From S5-327 sp965249325 (GTDB taxonomy: Bacteria > Chloroflexota > Dehalococcoidia > Lucifugimonadales > Australimonadaceae): DNA of 64,000 bases. The notes beneath the pieces are model-generated. The model was not told the DNA's origin, searched no databases, and saw only the letters and a list, made by a program, of their open reading frames with translations. Positions 35,100 through 43,255 of this stretch are shown piece after piece; position 1 is the first letter of the stretch, and the number at the start of each line of letters is the position of its first letter. Position numbers and translations under genes: made by a program. The stretch lies in NCBI GenBank assembly GCA_965249325.1, contig CBDFLP010000018.1, positions 62,001 to 126,000 of the forward strand, written 5' to 3'.

Positions 35100-38057
35100 C
35101 TACACGCCCACCTTGGCCCGCTTGCGCGGCTTGGGAGCGGGTGGCTCCTCTGGGGCGATGCCGTGTTTGGCGAGGGCATGGCGGAGGAAGGCGGCGGTGC
35201 GCGATTCGGGGTGGGCGGCGACGCGCTCCGGCGTGCCCTCGACGACGATGTCGCCGCCGCGCGCGCCGGCGCCGGGGCCCATGTCGATCACCCAGTCGGC
35301 GTTCTTGATGAGGTCCAGGTGGTGCTCGATGAGAAGGACGGTGTTGCCGCCGTCCACGAGGCGATGGAGGACGCGCAGCAGGTGGCTGGCGTCCTCGAAG
35401 GAGAGGCCGGTGGTCGGCTCGTCGAGGATGTAGAGGGTCTTGCCCGTGGCCCGCTTGGAGAGCTCGCTGGCGAGCTTGATGCGCTGCGCCTCCCCCCCGC
35501 TGAGGGTGGTGGCGGGCTGGCCGAGCCGGATGTAGCCGAGGCCGACGGCCTCCAGCGTCTCGAACTTGGACTTGATGCGGGGGATGTTGGTGAAGAGCTC
35601 GTGGGCCTCGGTGACGGTCATGGCGAGCACGTCCGCGATGCTCTTGTCGCGGAACTTGATCTCGAGGGCTTCGTCGTTGTAGCGGCGGCCCTCGCAGACC
35701 TCGCAGGGGACCGTGACGTCGGGGAGGAATTGCATCTGGATCTGCACGTAGCCGTCGCCCTGGCACGCCTCGCAGCGCCCGCCCTTGACGTTGAAGGAGA
35801 AGCGGCCGGGCATGTAGCCGCGCGCCTTGGACTCGGGCAGGGAGGCGAAAAGCTCGCGGATGGGAGTGAACCCGCCGGTGTAGGTCGCCGGGTTGCTGCG
35901 GGGGGTGCGTCCGATGGGGGACTGGTCGATGTTGACGACCTTGTCGACGTTGTCGAGTCCCTCGACGCCAGCGCTCGCGCCGGGGCGGTCCTTGGCGCGG
36001 TAGAGGCGCTGGGCGAGCCACTTGTAGAGCACCTCGTAGACGAGGGTGGACTTGCCGGAGCCGGATACGCCGGTGACGCAAATGAGGCGTCCGAGGGGGA
36101 AGTCGACGTCCACCCCGCGCAGGTTGTTCTCGCGGGCGGCCTTCACCCGCAGGCGCCTGCCGTTGCCCGTGCGCCTGGTCGGCGGGACCGAAATCTCGCG
36201 CCGTCCGGACAGGTACGCGCCGGTAAGCGACGCCTCGCTCGACTCGATGTCGTCGATGCTGCCCTCGGCGACGATCCAGCCGCCGTGCTCGCCGGCGCCG
36301 GGGCCCAGGTCCACCAGGTGGTCGGCGGAGCGCATCATCGCCTCGTCGTGCTCGACGATGAGGACGGTGTTGCCGAGGTCGCGCAGGCCCTTGAGGGTGT
36401 CGATGAGCCGCTCGTTGTCGATGGGGTGGAGGCCGACGGAGGGCTCGTCGCAGACGTAGAGCACGCCCATGAGCCCGGAGCCTATCTGGGTGGCGAGCCT
36501 GATGCGCTGGCCCTCGCCGCCGCTCAGGGTCCCCGCGGAGCGCGAGAGCGTGAGGTATTCGAGGCCGACGTTCAGGAGGAAGGAGAGGCGGGACTCGATC
36601 TCCTTGAGGATCTGGTTGCCGATGGTGAGCTCGCGCTCGGTAAGCGTCTCCGCGTCGCGATGCTCCGGCCAGCGGGGGTCCACCGGCGGCATAGGGGCGA
36701 GACCCTGGATAGCCCGCGCCCATTCGCTCGCCTCGGAGACGGAGAGGCCGCCGGCCTGCATGATGGAGCGGTCCGCGATGGTGACGGCGAGGGCCTCGGG
36801 ACGGAGGCGGTGGCCGTCGCACGCCTCGCACGGCAGGGCGGTCATGTAGCGTTCGATTTCGCTCCGCATGTAGTCGGACTGAGTGTCGCGGTAGCGGCGT
36901 TCGAGGTTGGGGATGATGCCCTCGTAGCTGGCCTCCCACTCGAAGACGCGGCCTCGGTGGGTGTGGTGGCGCACCTTCACTTTGCGCCTCTCCGGGTAGC
37001 CGTAGAGGATGGTGTGGCGGACCTGTTCCGGCAGCTTGCGCCACGGAGTGAGCATCGAGACGCCCTCGGCCTGAGCGACGCCGCGGAGCACGCTGAAGTA
37101 CCACGCGGTGCTGGAGCCGGCGCGGGACCACGGATGGATCGCGCCATCTTCCAGGCAGATGCTGGTGTCGGGCACGATGAGCTCGGGGTCGACTACGAGG
37201 CGGACGCCGAGCCCCGAGCAGACGGAGCACGCGCCGTGGGGGCTGTTGAACGAGAACGTGCGCGGCTCGATTTCGGCGAAGCTGATGCCGCAGTAGGAGC
37301 AGGCGAACTGCTCCGAGTAGACGTGCTCGGCGTTCGTGTCGGCGTCGACGGTGAGCATCCGGCCCTCGCCGTAGCGGAGGGCGGTCTCGACCGAGTCGGT
37401 CACGCGGCTGCGCTCAGTCTCGTCCTCGAGAACGAGCCGGTCGACGACGATCTCGATGGTGTGCCACTGCTGCTTGTTGAGCTCGATGGTCTCGTCCAAG
37501 CCGCGAATCTCGCCGTTGACGCGAACGCGGACGAACCCCGCGGAGCGCGCGTCGTCGAGCACGTCCTTGTGCTCGCCCTTCTTATGCACGACGCGGGGGG
37601 CGAGAAGCATGAGACGGGCGCCCCGCTGCTCCAGCACGGTCGAGGATATCTGCTGCACGGTCTGGCGCTGCACGGGACGGCCGCAGCTGTGGCAGTGGGG
37701 ATGGCCTATGCGAGCGTAGAGGAGGCGGAGGTAGTCGTATATCTCGGTGACGGTGCCGACGGTGGAGCGGGGGTTGTTCGACACGCCCTTCTGGTCGATC
37801 GAGATAGCGGGGGACAGCCCCTCGATGTACTCGACGTCGGGCTTATCCATGCGCCCGAGGAACTGGCGCGCATACGCCGAAAGGGACTCGACGTAGCGTC
37901 GCTGGCCTTCGGCGTAGATGGTGTCGAAGGCGAGGGTGGACTTGCCGGAGCCGGACGGGCCGGTGATGACCACGAGCCTATCGCGGGGGATGGTGACGTT
38001 GACGTTCTTGAGATTGTGCTCGCGCGCGCCGCGCACGACGATGCTTTCGAGAGCCAT
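35100..38057 (-). CDS. uvrA: Excinuclease ABC subunit UvrA
   Basis: 985 residues, usual length. Two ABC ATPase modules: P-loops GPSGSGKST (near residue 33) and GVSGSGKST (near 660), two LSGGE signatures, and zinc sites CSYCGISF...CSVC and CEACQGDGY...CEVC. The N-terminal ALESIVVRGAREHNLKNVNV and the STVGTVTEIYDYLRLL block are diagnostic. It recognises DNA damage with UvrB in nucleotide excision repair. Single gene; last core gene before the island. Confidence 0.97.
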   Translation of the reverse strand: MALESIVVRGAREHNLKNVNVTIPRDRLVVITGPSGSGKSTLAFDTIYAEGQRRYVESLSAYARQFLGRMDKPDVEYIEGLSPAISIDQKGVSNNPRSTVGTVTEIYDYLRLLYARIGHPHCHSCGRPVQRQTVQQISSTVLEQRGARLMLLAPRVVHKKGEHKDVLDDARSAGFVRVRVNGEIRGLDETIELNKQQWHTIEIVVDRLVLEDETERSRVTDSVETALRYGEGRMLTVDADTNAEHVYSEQFACSYCGISFAEIEPRTFSFNSPHGACSVCSGLGVRLVVDPELIVPDTSICLEDGAIHPWSRAGSSTAWYFSVLRGVAQAEGVSMLTPWRKLPEQVRHTILYGYPERRKVKVRHHTHRGRVFEWEASYEGIIPNLERRYRDTQSDYMRSEIERYMTALPCEACDGHRLRPEALAVTIADRSIMQAGGLSVSEASEWARAIQGLAPMPPVDPRWPEHRDAETLTERELTIGNQILKEIESRLSFLLNVGLEYLTLSRSAGTLSGGEGQRIRLATQIGSGLMGVLYVCDEPSVGLHPIDNERLIDTLKGLRDLGNTVLIVEHDEAMMRSADHLVDLGPGAGEHGGWIVAEGSIDDIESSEASLTGAYLSGRREISVPPTRRTGNGRRLRVKAARENNLRGVDVDFPLGRLICVTGVSGSGKSTLVYEVLYKWLAQRLYRAKDRPGASAGVEGLDNVDKVVNIDQSPIGRTPRSNPATYTGGFTPIRELFASLPESKARGYMPGRFSFNVKGGRCEACQGDGYVQIQMQFLPDVTVPCEVCEGRRYNDEALEIKFRDKSIADVLAMTVTEAHELFTNIPRIKSKFETLEAVGLGYIRLGQPATTLSGGEAQRIKLASELSKRATGKTLYILDEPTTGLSFEDASHLLRVLHRLVDGGNTVLLIEHHLDLIKNADWVIDMGPGAGARGGDIVVEGTPERVAAHPESRTAAFLRHALAKHGIAPEEPPAPKPRKRAKVGV

Positions 38058-38354
38058 GAGACCTGCGTCAGAAAGAGATTAGGACGCTCCGAGCGCCGCT
38101 CCTTGATGGTATCACCGTGGTGAACCTGAGGCTGCTGTATTGCGAACTTCCGATGGACAGTTGGCCTCAAGAACAGCAAGTCTGCCATGCCACCCCTGCC
38201 TTGGGGTAGTTAGGCCACGGTCTGCAAGTAGCGGTACGCCTTGTTGTATTGCGTCCACCCATGTCTATGGAGAGAGGCAATGGCAACGGAAAGACTCGAT
38301 ACTCGTGGGCAGTAGACTTGCGCTCTGGGGGCAGGCAACAGCACCTAAACGCTC
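38058..38354. other. Island left junction region
   Basis: About 300 bases between the uvrA start and the recombinase remnant. It holds the att-like sequence at 38102-38162. No gene was found; on the minus strand a short run WTQYNKAYRYLQTVA ending in a stop (near 38215-38262) looks like a protein C-terminus but is too short to assign. Confidence 0.5.
38102..38162. other. Att-like sequence A (left end of the island)
   Basis: CTTGAT and, 39 bases on, TGCGAACTTC with CGATGG, matching the arrangement at 49978-50040 (spacing 40) and 62665-62725 (spacing 39). The three differ at many positions between these blocks. It lies between uvrA and a serine recombinase gene remnant, as expected for a recombination junction. 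Confidence 0.5.
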
Positions 38355-39760
38355 TCAGGTGGTTCGAGTCCTGGTTAGTGGGCCGGACTTGACAAAATCA
38401 AAAACCGAGGCCGATTCGCTGGTTACGCCGTCGTTTGGCATGGGAACGGTGTACGTCAGGGTCGCCTCGTCTCCCACCACCTCGATCCCCTCCACGAAGT
38501 TGCGGATAAGCGCCTTGCACTCGGGGATCGTCCCCTCTTGCAAGAAGTCCCGGAAGTCCGCAACGTATCGGGCGATCTCCTCGGTGTTGGGCAGCTCCAC
38601 TCTGCGCTGCTCAAGCTGGGTCTCGGCATCGTCTCTCGCAGCCTCAAGCTGCTCCTCACGGTGCCTCAGAGACATGATGCGGGGCGACAGGACCTCCAAC
38701 GTCAGCTCGCTCGTCTCAATGGCCTCGTAGAGCTTCTCAAGCCGCCTCCTCACGTCGCCTAGCTCCGCCTCGATGACCTCCAACCTGCCGGACAACTCCC
38801 CGGCCATGGCGTCGATCTCCTCGGCCACCAACGTCACCAGCTCGTCGATGGTCTCCTCGGTCAGAATCCGCTCTCTGATCTTCTCCACCACGAACGCCTC
38901 CAGCTTCGGGGCGTTCAGGTAGCGGGCGCTGCACGTTCCCGCGCCCTCTCTGAACAGGGTGCCGCAGATGTAGTAGGCAAACTGGCCGCTCTTGGCTCCC
39001 TGGGCGGAGCAGGGCTTGCCGCACACGCCGCACTTGAGCAGTCCGCTCAGCAGGAACCTGCTCCCGACTCTCGCGGGCCTCCGCACCTTCGGAGCGCGGT
39101 CACGCATCGCCTGCTGCACCTCGTCGAACAGCTCCCTCGACACCAGCGCGGGCCACGCTCCCTCCACCCTTACAGGGTCCTGGGTCTTTTCCCCCTTGCT
39201 GGTGCGGCCCCAGACGGCAGTGCCGGTATATGCCTCGTTTCTCAGCACGTAGTGGAGCGTTCCCTTGTACCAGCGTTTGCCACGGTTGGTGACGCCCCGG
39301 TCGTTCAGCTCCTTGCATATCTCCTTCAGGCCGCTGCCCCGCAGCGACTTATCGAATATTTCCCTCACCACGGGGGCTGTGGCCGGGTCGACCTCCAGCG
39401 TGGGACGCTCCTTCCCCCCATCGTTCACCTTGACCCGCTTGTAGCCGAAGGGGGCATTGGAGGCGAGGAAGAAGCCCCTCGATGCCGCCTCCCTCATCCC
39501 CCGGACGACCTCTTGCGCCAAATTTTCCGAGTAGAATTCGTCCACGGACTCGATGATTCCCTCAAGCAGCCTGCCGGTGGCGTTGTCCTCGGCCTGCTCG
39601 GTGATGGACACCACCCGGATGCCCTTGCGCCGCAGCATCGATTTAAAGGCGACGGCGTGCTCCCGCTTCCTGGTGAAGCGGCTGAATTTCCATACGAGAA
39701 TCACGTCGAAGGGGGCCTTGGGCTTGCCCCAGACAATGGCATACCTGTCCAAGATGCTTG
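38355..39760 (-). pseudogene. Large serine recombinase, 5'-truncated
   Basis: About 468 codons remain. They start inside the resolvase catalytic domain (PFDVILVWKFSRFTRK, RGFFLASNAPFGYKRVKV) and continue through the recombinase domain, a zinc ribbon (CGVCGKPC...C) and a long coiled coil (VIEAELGDVRRRLEKLYEAI). The first 70-90 residues with the nucleophilic serine are missing; upstream sequence belongs to the cytochrome c gene, whose stop lies at the junction. The open frame continues upstream but only as an off-frame reading of that gene. It would have integrated or excised the island and can no longer act. Confidence 0.85.
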
Positions 39761-39762
39761 GC

Positions 39763-40398
39763 CTACTCCCTCCCCGGGGGCAACGGGTCCTGCTCACTGG
39801 CCAACGCCTGAGACTCCCGAATAGACAGTCCTCGACTGGTCTTGTCTCCCCAAAGGCTCTTGACGTAGTTGAGCACCTCGACAATCTCTTCGTGGCTGAG
39901 CTGGTCCCCAAATGCAGGCATACCGCTCTTGAAGCTCGGATAGCTCGGATCTTCCAGTAGCTTCCCGCCCTTGCTGACGATTCGATACAGGAGACCGTCT
40001 GAATGGTGCCACGTGTGGCCGTCGCCGTTGAGCGGTGGCGCTGGAAGCGTGCCGTCAGCCTTTTTGATATGCCAGTCGGTCTGACCTTCGGCAGCGACTC
40101 CATGACACACAGCGCAGTTCGCGATGAACAGCTCTCGCCCTGTTGAAGAGGCCAGAGGAGGAGAGGATACTCTGCTGTCTGTTGGACTGTTGTCTCCGTT
40201 TGGTGAGGGAGAGCAGGCGGTCAACAAAACGAAGACCAGCATCAATGTGGCGAAAGCGGCGGCGTAGCTGCCTAACCCCACAACGATGGCGTGCAGGCAA
40301 CAAACTACCGGCACGGTTCCCCGCTTGTGTATCACCGCACCAAACCTGCTGGGGACACTGTAGCTTCTGGCTGATTGTGGATGTTTCTTCACACTCAA
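39763..40398 (-). CDS. Cytochrome c-type lipoprotein
   Basis: 211 residues from TTG 40398, overlapping the end of the PIN gene region; a later start is possible. A hydrophobic signal segment ends in the lipobox-like LLTAC (near residue 62), so the protein is probably anchored outside the membrane. The haem site is CAVCH (near residue 95), with an axial Met in KSGMPAFGDQLSHEEI and the C-terminal helix EVLNYVKSLWG. It is a monohaem class I cytochrome c that carries electrons; the partner is unknown. It ends exactly where the recombinase remnant begins. Confidence 0.85.
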   Translation of the reverse strand: MSVKKHPQSARSYSVPSRFGAVIHKRGTVPVVCCLHAIVVGLGSYAAAFATLMLVFVLLTACSPSPNGDNSPTDSRVSSPPLASSTGRELFIANCAVCHGVAAEGQTDWHIKKADGTLPAPPLNGDGHTWHHSDGLLYRIVSKGGKLLEDPSYPSFKSGMPAFGDQLSHEEIVEVLNYVKSLWGDKTSRGLSIRESQALASEQDPLPPGRE

Positions 40399-40821
40399 CT
40401 ATCTGTCCACCAGTTCGATGCGGTCGCCGTAACGGCGAAAGTCTGAGACGTTGAGCGTCAGCAACCTGCGCTCTCCATGTGCCAGCATGGTTGCGACGAT
40501 GTTGGCGTCGTGAATCTGCCGTCCCCCCACGGGAATCTCTCGACACAGCCCCACGAGCGATTCGGTCACCACGGGACCGTCCTCGAGTATCTCGAAGCTG
40601 CCTATCAGCCTGCTCACGTCATCGAGGGCATCCCCACGGGTGATGGCCACCGTCCAGGTCTGCGGTCGAGTGACGACGGCCAGGTACTCTCGTATCACCT
40701 GACGGCTGATCCTCAGCGGTTCAGGGTCTCGAAAAGCACGTTCCAGGCTCGCCCGAGCCGCGTCGTGGTCAGGCGCGCTGGGGATACGGGACTTCACCAG
40801 CACGTTGGTGTCTATGAACAT
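40399..40821 (-). CDS. PIN-domain ribonuclease (VapC-like)
   Basis: 140 residues from ATG 40821 (MFIDTNVLVKSRIP); the longer frame upstream overlaps the preceding gene. Acidic PIN residues: D3 in FIDTN, E in IREYLAVV, D in HDANIVATM and D in LTLNVSDFRRYG. Members cut RNA, usually as toxins. It follows the DUF7662-like gene by 7 bases on the same strand, so the two may form a toxin-antitoxin-like pair. No classical VapB antitoxin is present. Confidence 0.85.
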   Translation of the reverse strand: MFIDTNVLVKSRIPSAPDHDAARASLERAFRDPEPLRISRQVIREYLAVVTRPQTWTVAITRGDALDDVSRLIGSFEILEDGPVVTESLVGLCREIPVGGRQIHDANIVATMLAHGERRLLTLNVSDFRRYGDRIELVDR

Positions 40822-40828
40822 GGCGGGA

Positions 40829-41233
40829 CTAAACCCTCTCCTCGTAGAGGTCCTCACGTCTGAGGCTCAGACCTTCCGGCCACACCGCGGTGGGGTGGAC
40901 GGGCCACGCCTCGTCGAGAGAAAGCCTGGGTATGGGCTTCGGGTGCGTTCGCCGGAACAGCAGCATCTCGCCATCCATATCGACCTCCGCCGTCTCCCAG
41001 CCGGCGATGCTCCAGGCAAGGGCGTGGCTGTGGCCATTGCCGCCTCTCTGATTTCCCCACCAGGGCCGGTGCAGCCGTGCGGACGGAGGCAGCTCGAATC
41101 CGATGACTGCCTCGACCTCGTTGAAGGAGGTCCTCCACTCCTGCACCTGAAGACTGCTCAGGTACGTGTACAGTCTCTGGTACTTGCCGCGGATCACCAT
41201 TTCTATGTACTTGTCCTTCTGGTCTACGGCCAT
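40829..41233 (-). CDS. DUF7662-like protein, partner of the PIN gene
   Basis: 134 residues. The core is SFNEVEAVIGFELPPSARLH then RPWWGN and HSHALAWSIAGWE with a strand ending MLLFRRTH, the pattern of a small domain with conserved RxWWxN and HSxAxAW. The first part (DKYIEMVIRGKYQRLYTYLS) is basic and helical. Function unknown. The tight arrangement before a PIN RNase suggests an antitoxin or regulatory role, which is inference only. Confidence 0.65.
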   Translation of the reverse strand: MAVDQKDKYIEMVIRGKYQRLYTYLSSLQVQEWRTSFNEVEAVIGFELPPSARLHRPWWGNQRGGNGHSHALAWSIAGWETAEVDMDGEMLLFRRTHPKPIPRLSLDEAWPVHPTAVWPEGLSLRREDLYEERV

Positions 41234-41797
41234 GTCGTGCCTCCTTCGTCTTAGCTTGCCCTAACCGGAGGGTAGACGTCGACATATATTGTAGTGAGTT
41301 AGTGACTCCGGCGCAAGCGCCTGGACAACGGCAACGGACCGGGTAGGGCTCACACGCACAGACCCCCCTCAGAAGGCGTGAGATGCCTGGGGTCGCTGGC
41401 GTTGTCATACCCGTGTACAGGAGATCGCACGGGGCGGCAAGTTGCAGTTCGGGCGATTCCGTAGCTGAAATCGGGGTGAATGGGGCATCCTGCTAAATCG
41501 GAGCGAGCAATTTGATTCCGGTACTCGTGCCACCCCTACTGGACAGTCGCGGCTTTGGAAGTGGACAGGTTGCCGGTGGATGAGTCGGGCGGCACTGGAC
41601 AGTCGCAGCTACGAAAGTGGACAAAATGCCGATGGCGTTCGCGGACGTGATTGGAACATGGGCTTTGGCCTGCGTCATGGGGCATCGGCAGCTACGAATT
41701 GGGGAAAGTGGAACATCGACGCGTAAGAGAGGCGGATGGGGTTTGAAGAACCGGGGATCCGGCTGGCGGGAACGTCGAAGGGCTGGCGGCGCCACCC
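41234..41797. other. Gene-free region with a pair of 29-bp direct repeats
   Basis: No credible gene in about 560 bases. Two 29-bp direct repeats (41539-41567 and 41595-41623, 25 of 29 identical, beginning CTGGACAGTCGC and ending AAGTGGACA or similar) are 56 bases apart; a degenerate third part is at 41684-41710. They look like ends of a lost insertion sequence. Confidence 0.55.
41539..41623. repeat. Two 29-bp direct repeats
   Basis: Start CTGGACAGTCGC, end GTGGACA; first copy 41539-41567, second 41595-41623. The inner part differs at four positions. Possible transposon ends or binding sites. Confidence 0.6.
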
Positions 41798-42241
41798 CTA
41801 CCTCAGCACAAACCACCATAGGAGAACGCTGCCGACCAGCAGCACGAACAGCACGATTGCGGTCACGCGGACCATGTTGAGCAGATTCTTCGTCTCCTTG
41901 TGCGCGGCGGTCTCCTTCCGGTACGCCTCCTCAAGCTCCTTATGCGCCTGTCTGCTGGCTGACGCCGCTTCCCTGGCCTCGTCTCGCTCCCGCTCCAACG
42001 CCGTGACTGTCCTATCCAACTCCCATACCGTCCGCTGAAGCTTGTCCTCCCGACCAAGGGATCGACGCAGCAGCTCGTCGTCGCCCACGTACTCCGGCCC
42101 CTCCAGCCGCACGTGGACCCAGCGTCCCTCCCTGCGAACCTCGATCTCCCCCCTCCTGATCCTCCGGTCGAGAGTGGACAGGGATATCTCCATCTCTCGC
42201 GCCGCCTCCGCTTTCGTCACCCAGCGCACACGCTCATCCAT
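41798..42241 (-). CDS. HTH protein with coiled coil and C-terminal membrane anchor
   Basis: 147 residues from ATG 42241, overlapping the upstream gene's end by 8 bases. Residues 7-40 form a MerR/excisionase-like HTH (TKAEAAREMEISLSTLDRRI, then RRGEIEV). Residues 65-115 are a charged coiled coil (TVTALERERDEAREAASASR). The last 25 residues are one membrane helix ending WWFVLR. It would tether a DNA-binding domain to the membrane. No family name is given. It is translationally coupled to the other HTH gene. Confidence 0.75.
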   Translation of the reverse strand: MDERVRWVTKAEAAREMEISLSTLDRRIRRGEIEVRREGRWVHVRLEGPEYVGDDELLRRSLGREDKLQRTVWELDRTVTALERERDEAREAASASRQAHKELEEAYRKETAAHKETKNLLNMVRVTAIVLFVLLVGSVLLWWFVLR

Positions 42242-42698
42242 CACTCTTTTCCTCGCCCTGTGACTGACGCCTCCGTCTCCAGTTGAACAGACGCAGGCCC
42301 CGCCCCTCGGCGTCGTGAGCATCCGCCGACTCCCGGCCCCCGGCGTCGTCTTCGGGTTGCCGAGCCGCCTCCAGGACCTCCACGCGACGGGTCAGACGCT
42401 CCACCACCCTCACCAGATCGTCCACGGCTTCAATCGCCAGCCTCATCCTCGCCTCCAGCCGGTCCAGTGGCGTCGTTCTCTCCCATCCGGGGTCGTCCAG
42501 GTTGGCCATGAGCCGCTGCACGGCCAGAGTCATCCTGCCCGTCAGTCGCTCACGGCGCAGGGCCAGCGCCACCGTCTTCCGGTTCACTCCCAGAAGGGCC
42601 GCCGTCCGGCGCTGACCCTCCCGCTCGACCAGCCACTCCACGACCCATCTGAGGTCGGGCTGATTGTCGTCGGCCCGCGATGCCCGTTCGTCACTCAT
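42234..42698 (-). CDS. HTH protein with coiled coil and basic tail
   Basis: 154 residues. N-terminal DLRWVVEWLVEREGQRRTAA and LLGVNRKTVALALRR make a helix-turn-helix of Fis/regulator type. Residues 75-112 form a heptad-like helix (LDRLEARMRLAIEAVDDLVRV), and the C-terminus is acidic then basic (LRLFNWRRRRQSQ). Function unknown; its coupling with the membrane-anchored HTH gene suggests that the two proteins act together, perhaps in DNA positioning of the island or in regulation. Confidence 0.7.
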   Translation of the reverse strand: MSDERASRADDNQPDLRWVVEWLVEREGQRRTAALLGVNRKTVALALRRERLTGRMTLAVQRLMANLDDPGWERTTPLDRLEARMRLAIEAVDDLVRVVERLTRRVEVLEAARQPEDDAGGRESADAHDAEGRGLRLFNWRRRRQSQGEEKSDG

Positions 42699-43255
42699 TT
42701 TCGTCCTCTACAGGGGGGTGGCCCGCTTTGACAATCGCATCCCTTTTTCGGTGGAACCAGCCCTGGACAAGAACTGTTCACAGATTTCGGTCAGTACACT
42801 CCGAATGTGGCAGGAATCCCTAGCTGGCTGGCCCGGGATGTCCGTTCCTACCTCATGCCCCAAAATCATGTCACGCATCCCGACATCGTTTCGCCGCAAA
42901 ACCGATGGGCCACACTGGGCCGCGGACGCCGCCGACACGCCAAATCCTGCCCGGATCAGCTGTGCCGACCCGCCGGACAGGTTCATCCATAGCTGTTTCT
43001 TCGCTATCGGATGATGCGTCAGGGGTTGCAAAAGTGCAATCAGGTCATCGTCGGGGAGGCAATGTAGTTTAGCATGGCTTTTCATTCATTTGCATTTTCG
43101 GGCGCTGACCGGTCAGAGGATTTGTCGGCCTATTTCGTAGCTAAATTAGGGGCAAATCAGGCGGGTTGTGGCCTCACAAGACCTCGCCTACAGGCCAAGA
43201 TGCACCATTTGCAGCCCCCAGACAGCATAACGGGCAGATAGGGACGTATCGGCCC
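42699..43255. other. Gene-free region with palindromes
   Basis: No credible gene. It contains the 12-bp perfect palindrome CTGACCGGTCAG (43105-43116), a possible operator, and AGATAGGG/CCCTATCT (43236-43261), which overlaps the end of the next minus-strand gene and may be a terminator stem. Confidence 0.45.

Noticed and set aside
38340..38400. Intact tRNA gene
   Set aside because: GGTTCGAGTCC looks like a T-loop, but the T-stem does not pair and no D-arm, anticodon arm or acceptor stem can be drawn around it.
39763..40103. Serine recombinase extending to 40103
   Set aside because: The frame is open but over the cytochrome c gene, and the residues there do not resemble a resolvase domain; the recombinase part begins near 39760.
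42708..43085. 125-codon frame on the minus strand
   Set aside because: No recognisable motif, poor composition, and it lies in a stretch with palindromes; probably noncoding.
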